Part shown: positions 7,432 through 16,532 of the stretch, piece by piece
Position numbering within the stretch: the first letter of the stretch is position 1
How the letters are laid out: every line of letters starts with the position of its first letter
NCBI RefSeq assembly: GCF_017833525.1
Contig: NZ_JAFICD010000001.1
Location: forward strand, 744,001 to 808,000
Origin: Duganella sp. 1411
GTDB taxonomy: Bacteria > Pseudomonadota > Gammaproteobacteria > Burkholderiales > Burkholderiaceae_D
Reading direction: 5' to 3'
Length of the DNA stretch: 64,000 nt
Notes under the pieces: generated by a model
The model's database searches: none
What the model saw: the letters and a program-made list of their open reading frames with translations, nothing else
What the model was told of the DNA's origin: nothing
Made by a program: the position numbers and the translations under genes

Positions 7432-9908
7432 CCGACCACGCCGACCACCCCGCCTGCGATGCGCCGGCCGGCGCGCACGGCCTGCGCATCGCGCTGGTCG
7501 GGCCGCTGCCGCCGCCGGCCGGCGGCATCGCCAACCAAACGGTCCAGCTGGCGGCGTTGCTGCGCGCCGCCGGCGCCGAGGTCGAGCTGGTGCGGGTCAA
7601 TCCGCCGTGGCCGAGCTGGATCGCGCGCGTGCGCGGCGCGCGCGCCGTGGCGCGCCTGGCGCCGTATCTGTGGCGGCTATGGCGGGCGGCCGGGCGCGCC
7701 GAGCTGCTGCACGTGATGGCCAACTCCGGCTGGTCGTGGCACTTGTTCGCGGCGCCGGCGATCTGGATCGGCCGCCTGCGCGGCAAGGGCGTCGTCGTCA
7801 ATTACCGCGGCGGCGAGGCGCGCGCCTTCCTGGCCCGCGGCGCCGGCCTGGTGCGCTTCAGCCTGCGCCGCGCCGACGCCGTCATCGTGCCGTCCGGCTT
7901 CCTGGCCGAGGTCTTCGAACGCCACGGCATCCGCGCGCAAATCGTCCCCAACGTCGTCGATCCGGCGCGCTTCCAGCCCTGTCCGGAGCGCCCGCGCGGA
8001 CCGGCCGGCGGCGCCGCGATCCTGGTGGCGCGCCACCTCGAACCGATTTACGACAACGCCAGCGCCCTGCGCGCGCTGGCGATGGTGCGCATCGCGCTGC
8101 CGCACGCCCGGCTGACCGTCTGCGGCGAAGGGCCGGAATTGGCGCGCCTGCGGGCGCTGGCCGAAGAACTGGGGTTGGGCAACGCCGTCGTCTTCGCCGG
8201 CAGGACCGAGCACGCCGCCATGGCCGAACTGTATCGCCAGGCCGATGTGGTCCTCAATCCCAGCCTGGCCGACAACACGCCGAACTCGGTGCTGGAGGCC
8301 TGGGCCAGCGGCGTGCCGGTCGTCAGCACCGACGTCGGCGGCGTGCCGTATCTGGTCACGCACGACGTCAACGGACTGCTGGTGCCGGCCGGCGACAGTT
8401 GCGCGATGGCGCAGGCGATGCTGTCGCTGCTGCTGGACGAACACAAGGCGCGGCGCCTGGCCATCGAAGGCCTGTTGCAGGCGCGATGCTACAGCTGGGA
8501 GCGCGTGGCGCCGCTGCTGATGGCGCAATACCGGCGCGCGCTCAGGCGCCCGCCCGCGTCCGGCTACACGGCGTGGGTGTCGAAGCTGTTGTTCCCGCTG
8601 CACGAGCGCCTCAAGCGGCACAACAGCCACGCCGTGCGGCGCCAAATGGAGCACAGCCAGTGGTTGCCGCCGCGCGAAATCGAGGCCTTGCAACTGCGGC
8701 GGCTGAAGGGGCTGCTGCTGCACGCCGCGCAACACGTGCCCTATTACCGCCAACAATACGCCAACCTCGGCTTCGATCCCGCGCGGCTGCAGGACCTGCG
8801 CGACCTGCAAGCGCTGCCGGTGTTGCGCAAGTGCGATATCAACGATCACCGGGACGAATTCGTCGCCGCGACCGCCGGGACGCTGCAACGCTTCAACACG
8901 GGCGGCTCCAGCGGCGAGCCGCTGATTTTCTTTCTGGGAAAGCAACGCGTCAGCCACGACGTCGCCGCCAAATGGCGCGCCACGCGCTGGTGGGGCGTCG
9001 ACATCGGCGACCGCGAGGCCGTGCTGTGGGGCTCGCCGATCGAGCTCAAGGCGCAGGATTACTGGCGCGCGCTGCGCGACCGCCTGCTGCGCACCACGCT
9101 GCTGCCGGCCTTCGAGCTGTCCCCCGCCCGCCTGGACGACTACCTGGCGCGGCTGAAACGGCACCGGCCGGCGATGCTGTTCGGCTATCCGTCCGTGATG
9201 AGCCTGTTGGCGCGGCATGCGCACGCGCGCGGCATCGCGCTCGACGACCTCGGCGTCAAGGTGGTGTTCACCACGGCCGAACGGCTGTACGAGGAACAAC
9301 GCGCGCTGCTCGCGGCCGCGTTCGGCGCGCCGGTCGCCAACGGCTACGGCGGGCGCGACTCGGGCTTCATCGCCCACGAGTGCCCGGAAGGCGGCATGCA
9401 TATCACCGCCGAGGACATCATCGTCGAAATCCTCGATCCGCGCGGCCGGCCGGTCAAGCCCGGCGACAGCGGCGCCATCGTCGTCACCCACCTGGCCAGC
9501 GGCGAGTTTCCGTTCATCCGCTACGACACGGGCGACATCGGCGCACTCGACCCGCAACCTTGCCGCTGCGGACGCGGCTTGCCGATGCTCAAGCGGATCG
9601 AAGGCCGGACCACCGATTTCGTCGTCGCCCGCGATGGCACCCTCATGCACGGCCTGGCGCTGATCTACATCCTGCGCGACCTGCCGCAGGTGCGCGCCTT
9701 CAAGATCATCCAGGAAAGCCTGGAGCGCACCCGGGTGCTGGTGGTCAGCGTGGACGGCCTGCCGCCCCCGCTGCACCTGAGCATCGTCAGCCAGTTCCGT
9801 GCGCGCCTGGGATCGTCGGTCGAGATTGTGATCGAAGAAGTCGCGACGATCCCGGCCGAAGCCTCCGGCAAGCACCGTTACGTCATCAGCAAGGCGCGCG
9901 CCAACTAA
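7428..9908 (+). CDS. Glycosyltransferase family 4 fused to a PaaK/CapK-like adenylate-forming domain
   Basis: One uninterrupted reading frame of 826 residues. Residues 1 to about 370 are a GT4 glycosyltransferase: LRIALVGPLPPPAGGIANQ near the N-terminus and DNTPNSVLEAWASGVPVV in the donor domain. From about residue 385 the sequence becomes a phenylacetate-CoA-ligase/CapK-type protein, with LLLHAAQHVPYYRQQYANLG, the AMP-binding loop NTGGSSGEP at 490-498, RYDTGD at 698-703 and a CRC pair at 712-714. CapK-like proteins adenylate carboxylates or act in capsule synthesis. The start overlaps the previous gene by 4 bases. The stop overlaps the convergent gene by 4 bases (9905-9908). No stop or frame break marks the junction, so the fusion looks genuine, though the joint activity is unknown. 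Confidence 0.85.
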   Translation: MTDHADHPACDAPAGAHGLRIALVGPLPPPAGGIANQTVQLAALLRAAGAEVELVRVNPPWPSWIARVRGARAVARLAPYLWRLWRAAGRAELLHVMANSGWSWHLFAAPAIWIGRLRGKGVVVNYRGGEARAFLARGAGLVRFSLRRADAVIVPSGFLAEVFERHGIRAQIVPNVVDPARFQPCPERPRGPAGGAAILVARHLEPIYDNASALRALAMVRIALPHARLTVCGEGPELARLRALAEELGLGNAVVFAGRTEHAAMAELYRQADVVLNPSLADNTPNSVLEAWASGVPVVSTDVGGVPYLVTHDVNGLLVPAGDSCAMAQAMLSLLLDEHKARRLAIEGLLQARCYSWERVAPLLMAQYRRALRRPPASGYTAWVSKLLFPLHERLKRHNSHAVRRQMEHSQWLPPREIEALQLRRLKGLLLHAAQHVPYYRQQYANLGFDPARLQDLRDLQALPVLRKCDINDHRDEFVAATAGTLQRFNTGGSSGEPLIFFLGKQRVSHDVAAKWRATRWWGVDIGDREAVLWGSPIELKAQDYWRALRDRLLRTTLLPAFELSPARLDDYLARLKRHRPAMLFGYPSVMSLLARHAHARGIALDDLGVKVVFTTAERLYEEQRALLAAAFGAPVANGYGGRDSGFIAHECPEGGMHITAEDIIVEILDPRGRPVKPGDSGAIVVTHLASGEFPFIRYDTGDIGALDPQPCRCGRGLPMLKRIEGRTTDFVVARDGTLMHGLALIYILRDLPQVRAFKIIQESLERTRVLVVSVDGLPPPLHLSIVSQFRARLGSSVEIVIEEVATIPAEASGKHRYVISKARAN

Positions 9909-11098
9909 GGCAGGCCTTCGGCCGCCACCTGCCGCGCCATCGCGCTTTCCAGCGGATGCTCGAGATGATAGCGGTCGCGCCCGGCGCGCTGCCCGGCCTG
10001 GTGCGCGGCGACCGTCTCCGGCGTCAGCTCGATGCCGAAATCCGCCGGCACGTCGTCCCTGCCGCCGACCATGCGGCTCAAAATCATCGCGCCCACATTG
10101 ACGCGGTGGTGCGACGCTTCCCAGAAATACACCATGTCGCGCTTGCCGCTGGCCTGCGGGATCGGCTCGGTGGTGATGCTGTTGAAGCCGGAGAAATCGA
10201 AAACGCGCGCGTCGCAACCGGCCGCCCGCTGGCGCCGGCCCAGGGCGGCCAGTTGTCCCTGCCATGTCTCCATCGCCTGCCATTTGCCGGCGTGATACAG
10301 CACATCGGCGGTGGTCGCGTGGGTCGGATTGATGTAGAGCCGCACTTTAGTGCCGGATCGACACAGCTCGCCGACGCTGGCGTCGAACGCCGCCATCGCC
10401 TCGGCCGTGGGCCCGCCGCCACGAACGTACTCGCGCAGACGCGGCACGATACCCTTGGCGGTCCCGCCCATTTCGTCGATGAGGTCGCGCACGCAAACGT
10501 CGTCGCGCTGGCCGCGGAACGCCAGGCTGGAACGACAAGTCCGCGCCGAGCTGCCGCGCAGCTGGCGGATCGACGCCATCGTCATGTCGGTCGTCAAGGC
10601 GCGCTTGATGTCGAGCAAGGCGCGCCGTGCAAGGTAGAAACGGTCGCTGGCGACCAGCGCGCGGTCGAAATCGGTGTTGCCCGCTTCCAGCGAGAACGAT
10701 GCCACGTCGACGCCCCAGATGACGGTGTCCAGCAGGCTGACCGCGTTCGCGTGATGGACCATGGCGATGGCGTCGCCCAGCGAGGCGCCCGACAAGCCGC
10801 CGTTGAAGACCTTCTTGCCCGGAAACAGCGCGGTGCGCGTCGGCAGACCGAGCTCGGTGCGCGAATTTCCGGCGTAGACGATGGCGGGACGGAACTTGGC
10901 CAGCGCGTACGTCTTGCCCCAGGCGCCGAGTTTTTCCCGGCTGGGCCGCAACTGCCCGACCTTGGGCGTGCCCCATTGATGCGTCACGTACGGATCGACC
11001 TGGTAATTAAGGACGGCAACGGCGCCGGCCACCAGCGTGCTGACCGCGCCGAAGACGGTCACGTAGCCGCGCCACGCGGCCGGGGGATGGATGGCCAT
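9905..11098 (-). CDS. Membrane-anchored SGNH-like protein, putative partner of the MBOAT O-acyltransferase
   Basis: A 397-residue protein beginning MAIHPPAAWRG, with one hydrophobic anchor at about residues 12-32 and the rest probably periplasmic. AGNSRTELGL (Ser79) resembles the nucleophile block of SGNH acyltransferases and esterases. Near the C-terminus, WEASHHRVNVGAMI resembles the acid-x-x-His block, with Glu where Asp is usual. The gene starts 2 bases after the MBOAT gene ends, which fits an AlgI/AlgJ-type pair for polysaccharide O-acetylation. The reading frame is open upstream, but this ATG sits at the operon junction and precedes the anchor. The family assignment is an inference from short motifs and context. 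Confidence 0.65.
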   Translation of the reverse strand: MAIHPPAAWRGYVTVFGAVSTLVAGAVAVLNYQVDPYVTHQWGTPKVGQLRPSREKLGAWGKTYALAKFRPAIVYAGNSRTELGLPTRTALFPGKKVFNGGLSGASLGDAIAMVHHANAVSLLDTVIWGVDVASFSLEAGNTDFDRALVASDRFYLARRALLDIKRALTTDMTMASIRQLRGSSARTCRSSLAFRGQRDDVCVRDLIDEMGGTAKGIVPRLREYVRGGGPTAEAMAAFDASVGELCRSGTKVRLYINPTHATTADVLYHAGKWQAMETWQGQLAALGRRQRAAGCDARVFDFSGFNSITTEPIPQASGKRDMVYFWEASHHRVNVGAMILSRMVGGRDDVPADFGIELTPETVAAHQAGQRAGRDRYHLEHPLESAMARQVAAEGLP

Positions 11099-11100
11099 GA

Positions 11101-12600
11101 TCAGAATTGGAAATAGAGAAATTCGCTGACGCGGTTCATGCTGAACAGGCAACCGAGCAACACCAGCGAGAACGCCAGCCCCCAGACCCGGTTCGGCATC
11201 CAGCTCCACTGCAGCCGCCCGGCGCGGCCGATGATTTGTTCGACGGCCGGTTCGTAATGGCGGAAAATTTGCTGCGTGTTCGGCGCCAGAAACGCCAGCG
11301 CCATGGCCAGCGGCAGCGTCGCCGTGCTGGCGCTGCCGAAGTCGATCCAGCGGATGCCCGAAAAATCGGGCCGCAGTCCCAGTGCCAGCAAGGGTTGCGC
11401 GTGCACCGCCAGTCCGCGCGGCAACGAAACACCGTTGCCACCCACCAGCGCCAGCAGGATGTCGCCGGCCGTCGCCAGGTCGGGCGCGCGGAAGATCACC
11501 CACGCGGCCATAACGGCCACGAACGTCAGGCCGCGCCCCCACCAAGCCGCCGGCCGTGGTCCGCGCAGCGCCAGCCAGGCGTGATGCAGCACCAGGTACA
11601 GGCCGTGCAGGCCGCCCCAGGCGACGAAAGTCCAGCCGGCGCCATGCCACAGGCCGCCCAATAGCATGGTCAGCATCAGGTTGCGGTAGCGCGCCGCTGG
11701 TCCCGAACGGTTGCCGCCCAGCGGCACATATAAATAGTCGCGCAGGAAGCGCGACAAGGTCATATGCCAGCGGCGCCAGAACTCGCCGATGTTGGCGGCC
11801 TGGTAAGGCGAATTGAAATTGAGCGGCAACCTGACGCCGAACAGCCGCGACAAGCCAATCGCCATATCGGAATAACCGGAGAAATCGAAATACAGCTGCA
11901 TCGTGTAGGCCAGCGCGCCAGTCCACGCCTCGATCAGCTGCGGCTCGGCGCCGGCGCCGAACACCGGCGCCACCAGCGCCGACAAGGGATCGGCCAGGAA
12001 GATCTTCTTGGCCAGCCCCATGACGAAGATCGAGCTGCCGACGGCGAAGTCGGCCGCGTTCGGCGCCGGACGGGCATCGAACTGCGGCATCATTTCCTTG
12101 TGATGCAGCACCGGACCGGCGATCAGATGCGGGAAGTAGCTGACGAACAGGGTGTAATGCATGAAACGGTACTCTCCGGCCAGGCCGCGATGGCAATCGA
12201 CCAGAAACGCGATCTGCGTGAACGTGAAAAACGAAATGCCGATCGGCAAAACGACCGCCAGGCCCGGGAATTGCGCGCCCGTCACGTGGTTGAGGCTGTC
12301 GATGAAGAAGTTCGCGTATTTATAATAGGCCAGCAGCGACAGGTTGGCCGCCAGCGCGAACACCAGCCAGCGCTTGCGCCGGCCCGCGCCGGCGGCGATG
12401 CGCAAGCCGCACCAGTAGTTGAACAGTATCGAGGCCAACAGCAACGGCAGGTAGCGCGCGTCCCAGTAACCGTAGAAAAACAGCGACGCCAGCGCCAGCC
12501 AGCCCACGGTCCAGCGCGGCCGCCAGCGCGCCAGCCAACCATATCCCGCGTACACCACCGGCAAGTACAAAAACAAAAAACCCAGCGAATTAAACAACAC
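11101..12600 (-). CDS. MBOAT family O-acyltransferase (AlgI-like)
   Basis: A 499-residue polytopic protein, MLFNSLGFLFLYLPVVYAG at the N-terminus and hydrophobic segments throughout. The MBOAT hallmarks are visible: FPHLIAGPVLHHKEMMPQF near residue 155, the YFDFSGYSDMAIGLSRLFG block, FWRRWHMTLSRFLRDYLYVP, and the catalytic-His region GGLWHGAGWTFVAWGGLHG near residue 310. By homology to AlgI it moves acyl groups, usually acetyl, across the inner membrane for O-acylation of a secreted polysaccharide. It overlaps the upstream glycosyltransferase by 11 bases and is followed by the SGNH-like partner, so the four minus-strand genes appear to form one operon. Confidence 0.92.
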   Translation of the reverse strand: MLFNSLGFLFLYLPVVYAGYGWLARWRPRWTVGWLALASLFFYGYWDARYLPLLLASILFNYWCGLRIAAGAGRRKRWLVFALAANLSLLAYYKYANFFIDSLNHVTGAQFPGLAVVLPIGISFFTFTQIAFLVDCHRGLAGEYRFMHYTLFVSYFPHLIAGPVLHHKEMMPQFDARPAPNAADFAVGSSIFVMGLAKKIFLADPLSALVAPVFGAGAEPQLIEAWTGALAYTMQLYFDFSGYSDMAIGLSRLFGVRLPLNFNSPYQAANIGEFWRRWHMTLSRFLRDYLYVPLGGNRSGPAARYRNLMLTMLLGGLWHGAGWTFVAWGGLHGLYLVLHHAWLALRGPRPAAWWGRGLTFVAVMAAWVIFRAPDLATAGDILLALVGGNGVSLPRGLAVHAQPLLALGLRPDFSGIRWIDFGSASTATLPLAMALAFLAPNTQQIFRHYEPAVEQIIGRAGRLQWSWMPNRVWGLAFSLVLLGCLFSMNRVSEFLYFQF

Positions 12601-13663
12601 GGCGCTCTTCCTGCTTGGCGCAGCCGCGCCGGTATAGTTCCTGATAGCAATCGGCGATCTGCAGCGCGACCCGCTGCCACGTGAATTTCTCGACCAGCGC
12701 GCGCACCTCGGCGCGCCGTGGCGGCCGCGCGACGAAATCGACGATGGCCGTGCACAGGGCGTCGGTATCGTTCCAGCGCAACTGCCGCAGCGCGAAACCG
12801 CTGTTAGGCAGACTCAGCGCGCTTTCATTGGTCATCACCACCGGGGTGCCGGCGGCCAGCGCCTCCAGCACCACCAGCGGATAGACCTCGCCCTGGCTGG
12901 GCAGCGCCAGCACCGAGGCGGCCGCGTAGGCGCTGGCCAGCAGCATGTCGTTGTGGTCGAGCTGGCCGAGCCAGTGCACCCGCGGCGAGGACAGCAGCTC
13001 CTGCAGGTAATCCTCGTGTTGCCGCTGCGCGCTGCCGATCAGCACGATGGGCAGGTCGCGCTTCTCCAGCGCCTTCACCAGCGCCAGCTGGTTCTTGTAC
13101 GGCGAAATGGCCCCCACCATCAGCACGAACGGGCCGTTCAAGCCCGTGTGCCGCACAAAGGCCTGCCGGTCGGAACTGAAAAAGCGCGGGCTGATGCCGT
13201 TGGGCAGCATGCGTATCTTGCCGCCGTCGGTGCGGAAACCATTGACGATGGCGGCGCGCTCGGCCGGCCCCAGCGCGATGACCATCTGCGCCAGCTGCAG
13301 CGCGCGCTTGGTTTGCGCGTAGCTGGTCTGCACGTTCCACCGGGTCAGGTGGCCGGTCAGGCCGTCGGCCAGCCGCGCCCGCAGCCCGGCCGACCTGGTC
13401 CAGCTGGGCGACAGCAAGGCCGACAGCGCCACCGGCACGCCCATCTCGGTGGCCAGTTCCACCAGCCGGTAATTGCCGTTGATGGCGGAAAATACGTGGA
13501 TGACGTCGAAGCTATCGAGGCGCTGATGGTTGGGGTCGACCAGCTCCACCTGCAGCGACGGCACTTTGAGCTGGCGCAGCGCGTCCATGGTCGACCGCAC
13601 TTGCACCTGCAAGCCGCCCTCGCGCTGGAACAGCATGGGATATGACAGGATTCCGACTCGCAT
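12590..13663 (-). CDS. Glycosyltransferase family 4
   Basis: A 357-residue GT-B protein beginning MRVGILSYPMLFQREGGLQVQV. The donor-binding half contains VGAISPYKNQLALVKAL near residue 185 and LPSQGEVYPLVVLEALAAGTPVV near residue 255, the E-x7-E-type region. An AAGGA ribosome-binding sequence lies 6 bases before the ATG, supporting this start. It lies between another GT4 gene and the MBOAT gene, so it probably takes part in building the same polysaccharide. About 130 bases upstream, up to the next gene, hold no recognisable gene. Confidence 0.87.
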   Translation of the reverse strand: MRVGILSYPMLFQREGGLQVQVRSTMDALRQLKVPSLQVELVDPNHQRLDSFDVIHVFSAINGNYRLVELATEMGVPVALSALLSPSWTRSAGLRARLADGLTGHLTRWNVQTSYAQTKRALQLAQMVIALGPAERAAIVNGFRTDGGKIRMLPNGISPRFFSSDRQAFVRHTGLNGPFVLMVGAISPYKNQLALVKALEKRDLPIVLIGSAQRQHEDYLQELLSSPRVHWLGQLDHNDMLLASAYAAASVLALPSQGEVYPLVVLEALAAGTPVVMTNESALSLPNSGFALRQLRWNDTDALCTAIVDFVARPPRRAEVRALVEKFTWQRVALQIADCYQELYRRGCAKQEERRVV

Positions 13664-13797
13664 ACGTTATCCTTCGTGGTGTGTGGGGTTGACGGCGCCG
13701 CGCTTGGCAAATAGCGCGCCATGCTGACCATGCTATACAAGCCGGATCGGGCACCGATGATGCGTATCAAGAGAATTGCCGCACCCGGCGCTCGCCA

Positions 13798-15132
13798 TCA
13801 CACCAAGCCGTCATAGAAGGCGCGCACCAGCTCGCCGACGACTTCCTCGCTGTAGCGTTGCTCGACCTCGGCCCTGCCCTTGCGCCCCATGACGGCGCGC
13901 CGCTCCGGATCGATCAGCAGCGCGGCGACCATCGGCGCGGCGTTTTTCAGGTCGCCTTGCGGGATCAGGATGCCGCCTTCGCTGCCGCGCAGGATGTCGG
14001 CGCTGCCCGGCACGTTGGTCGCCACGGCCGGCACGCCGCACGCCATGGCCTCGATCGTCGAGATGCCGAAGCCCTCGTTGCGGCTCAACAGCAAGTGCAC
14101 GTCCAGCGCCGGCAGCAACTCTTCGACGGCCTCCACGAAACCGGTGAAGATCACATACGCCGCCAGCCCCATGCGGTCGGCCTGCCTTTTGACGTCCGCC
14201 TCCAGCGGACCGGTGCCGACCAGCACCAGATACAAATTGGGAAAGGCCTTGCGCAACATGCCCAGCATCGCCAGCGCCGTGCCCGGTTGTTTCTGCTCGG
14301 ACAGGCGGCCGATCGAACCGATCACCAGCGCGTCGTCCGGCACCCCCAAGCTGCGCCGCGCCGCCAGCCGCAACGCCGCCGACGGCCGGAAGCGCCGCGT
14401 GTCGACCGGGTTGGGGATCACCGCCAGCCGGGTTCCGGGCGCGATGTAGGGGCGGTACAGCGCCATGAAGTGGGTCATTGCCGAGTCCGACACGGCGTAG
14501 ATGCCGCGCACGCCGCTAAACGCTTGCTTGAGCAGCGGCTGATGCCAGTCGCTGAAGCTGGTGTGCGGGAAGGCGTTGTGCACGCTGATCACGGCCGGCA
14601 GGCGGCAGTGCCGGGCCAGCCACAGCACCGAGGCGCCGTAATTGGTCCAGCACAGCGCGACGTGGACCAGGTCGGCCCGGAACGCGCGCAGCCTGCGCCC
14701 CGCCAACAGCCGCGCGCGCCATAGATTGAGGCGGCGCCACTCCCATTGCTCGAAGAACAGCGGCGGCTCGTACTCCGCCAGGCTGATCCGCTCGCCGGCC
14801 AGCCGCCGCGCCCATTCGGCCACGCCGGCGAAACGCCGCATCGCCAGGCCGCTGTCGTAGCCGGCCGCGCGCAGATAGCGCACTTCCTGCGCCATGCGCA
14901 GCTCCATGCCGCCCAGTTCGCCGGAATAACTGGTCACGAGGATGTTCTTGCGGCCGTTTTTGCCGTTGCGCTTGCCGTGCCTTGCCTCGCCCAGATAGCT
15001 TTTGAGGAAAGCCAGTTCCCAGCGCCGCCGGAAAATGCCGTCGCGGTCGCGCCGCACCGCCGCGCACACCAGCCGCGCCCACCCGAGCAGGTAGCGCCGC
15101 CCATCGTCAGTCGCCATGAGAACAGTCAACAA
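13798..15132 (-). CDS. Glycosyltransferase family 4
   Basis: A 444-residue protein with a roughly 60-residue N-terminal extension before the GT domain (NILVTSYSGELGGMELRMAQ). Donor-domain motifs follow: IGSIGRLSEQKQPGTALAML near residue 275 and SRNEGFGISTIEAMACGVP near residue 350. The start is read as TTG at 15132: an AAAGGAGG sequence lies exactly 7 bases upstream of it, whereas the in-frame ATG at 15117 has no such site. It is the first gene of the minus-strand operon. A 98-base gap separates it from the divergent O-glycosylation-ligase gene, so the promoters of both probably lie there. Confidence 0.85.
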   Translation of the reverse strand: MLTVLMATDDGRRYLLGWARLVCAAVRRDRDGIFRRRWELAFLKSYLGEARHGKRNGKNGRKNILVTSYSGELGGMELRMAQEVRYLRAAGYDSGLAMRRFAGVAEWARRLAGERISLAEYEPPLFFEQWEWRRLNLWRARLLAGRRLRAFRADLVHVALCWTNYGASVLWLARHCRLPAVISVHNAFPHTSFSDWHQPLLKQAFSGVRGIYAVSDSAMTHFMALYRPYIAPGTRLAVIPNPVDTRRFRPSAALRLAARRSLGVPDDALVIGSIGRLSEQKQPGTALAMLGMLRKAFPNLYLVLVGTGPLEADVKRQADRMGLAAYVIFTGFVEAVEELLPALDVHLLLSRNEGFGISTIEAMACGVPAVATNVPGSADILRGSEGGILIPQGDLKNAAPMVAALLIDPERRAVMGRKGRAEVEQRYSEEVVGELVRAFYDGLV

Positions 15133-15139
15133 GCCGGCC

Positions 15140-15147
15140 CCTCCTTT
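15140..15147 (-). promoter_or_regulatory. Strong ribosome-binding site deciding a TTG start
   Basis: On the minus strand these bases read AAAGGAGG, a near-perfect anti-Shine-Dalgarno match, followed after 7 bases by TTG at 15132-15130. The next ATG in frame, at 15117, is 22 bases from the site, too far for efficient initiation. This supports a non-ATG start for the glycosyltransferase at 13798-15132. Confidence 0.65.
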
Positions 15148-15230
15148 GTCCTAAGATTGCAAAGGTTAAAAAACCAGTGTACTGACAGACTCCCGCGTAA
15201 CCTTGAGCGGGATCAACGACTGCCAACCGC

Positions 15231-16532
15231 ATGCGCGACATCCTCGTCACCCTGATCGTCTTCGCCAGCTTGCCGCTGATCGTCAAGAACCCCGTCAACG
15301 GCGTGTTGATGTGGATCTGGATCAGCGTCATGAATCCGCACACCCAGGGCTGGGGCTTCGCGACGACGTTCCCGTTCGCCTTCATCATCGCCGTCACCAC
15401 CATCTTCAGCCTGGCCATCTCGCGGCAACCGAAGACGCTGCCGCCATCGGGCATCACCGTCACGCTGATCGCCTTCATCCTGTGGATGAACGTGACAACC
15501 TTGTTTGCGATCTTTCCCGAGTCGGCCGCCGAGCAATGGAACAAGGTGATGAAGATCATGCTGATGAGCCTGGTGACCATGGCGGTGATCCGCAAGCGCG
15601 AGGATATCCAGCGGATGATCTGGATGCTGACCCTGTCGCTGGGCTATTACGGCGTCAAGGGCGGCGTGTTCACCGTGCGCAGCGGCGGCACCGAGCGCGT
15701 CTGGGGGCCCGACAACACTTTTATCGGCGACAACAACGCGATCGCGCTGGCGCTGATCATGACCATCCCGCTGATGCGCTATCTGCAGCAAAGCAGCAAC
15801 AAAAGGTGGCTCTGGCACGCGATGAACGCCATGATGGTGCTGTCGGCGCTGGCCGCGCTGGGCTCGTACTCGCGCGGCGGCCTGCTGGCGATCGCCGCGA
15901 TGCTGGGTTTCATGTGGCTCAAGAGCAACAGCAAGATGACCGGCGCCATCGTGCTGTTGCTGCTGGCGCCGCCGCTGCTGCTGTTCATGCCGGACCGCTG
16001 GGGCCAGCGCATGGACACCATCGGCGAATACCAGAGCGACGATTCGGCCATGGGCCGCATCAACGCCTGGCACATGGCCTACAACCTGGCCAAGGACCGC
16101 TTCTTCGGCGGCGGCTTCGAGTTGGCCGAACCGTCGACCTTCCTGCTGTACGCGCCCAATCCGGACGACGTCCACGCCGCGCACAGCATCTACTTCCAGG
16201 CGCTGGGCGAGCACGGCTTCGTCGGCCTAGGCATCTATCTATTGCTAGGCTTGCTCACCTGGCGCTCGGCCGACTGGATCGTGCGCAACAGCCGCGGCAT
16301 CCCCGATCTGGCCTGGGCCGGCGGCCTGGCCAAGACGATACAGGCCAGCATGATCGGCTTCGCCGTCGGCGGCGCCTTCCTCAGCCTGTTGTATTTCGAC
16401 GTACCTTATTACCTGATGGCGGCGGTGGCGGCGATCCGCATCCTGGTCGAGCGGCGCCGGGCCGAGCTGGCCGTGCCGGCCGCCGTCAAGCCGCTGCGGC
16501 CGGCGCCGGCCACGGCCGGGGCGGCGCGATGA
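15231..16532 (+). CDS. Putative O-glycosylation ligase, exosortase-A associated (TIGR03097-like, Wzy/WaaL fold)
   Basis: A 433-residue polytopic membrane protein beginning MRDILVTLIVFASLPLIVKN, with IWISVMNPHTQGWGF typical of this exosortase-A-associated family. About ten hydrophobic stretches are seen. The conserved periplasmic loop includes DNTFIGDNNAIALAL and HAAHSIYFQALGEHGFVGLG, the latter being the O-antigen ligase/polymerase signature near residue 320. Members are predicted to polymerise the repeat unit or transfer glycans to protein; which one applies here is not established. No clear ribosome-binding site precedes the ATG. It ends in a 4-base overlap with the deacetylase gene. Confidence 0.9.
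   Translation: MRDILVTLIVFASLPLIVKNPVNGVLMWIWISVMNPHTQGWGFATTFPFAFIIAVTTIFSLAISRQPKTLPPSGITVTLIAFILWMNVTTLFAIFPESAAEQWNKVMKIMLMSLVTMAVIRKREDIQRMIWMLTLSLGYYGVKGGVFTVRSGGTERVWGPDNTFIGDNNAIALALIMTIPLMRYLQQSSNKRWLWHAMNAMMVLSALAALGSYSRGGLLAIAAMLGFMWLKSNSKMTGAIVLLLLAPPLLLFMPDRWGQRMDTIGEYQSDDSAMGRINAWHMAYNLAKDRFFGGGFELAEPSTFLLYAPNPDDVHAAHSIYFQALGEHGFVGLGIYLLLGLLTWRSADWIVRNSRGIPDLAWAGGLAKTIQASMIGFAVGGAFLSLLYFDVPYYLMAAVAAIRILVERRRAELAVPAAVKPLRPAPATAGAAR

Noticed and set aside
7428..9908. Two separate genes (a glycosyltransferase and a ligase) joined by a sequencing error
   Set aside because: There is no stop, no frame change and no internal start with a good ribosome-binding site at the junction, so I report it as one fused gene while noting the alternative.
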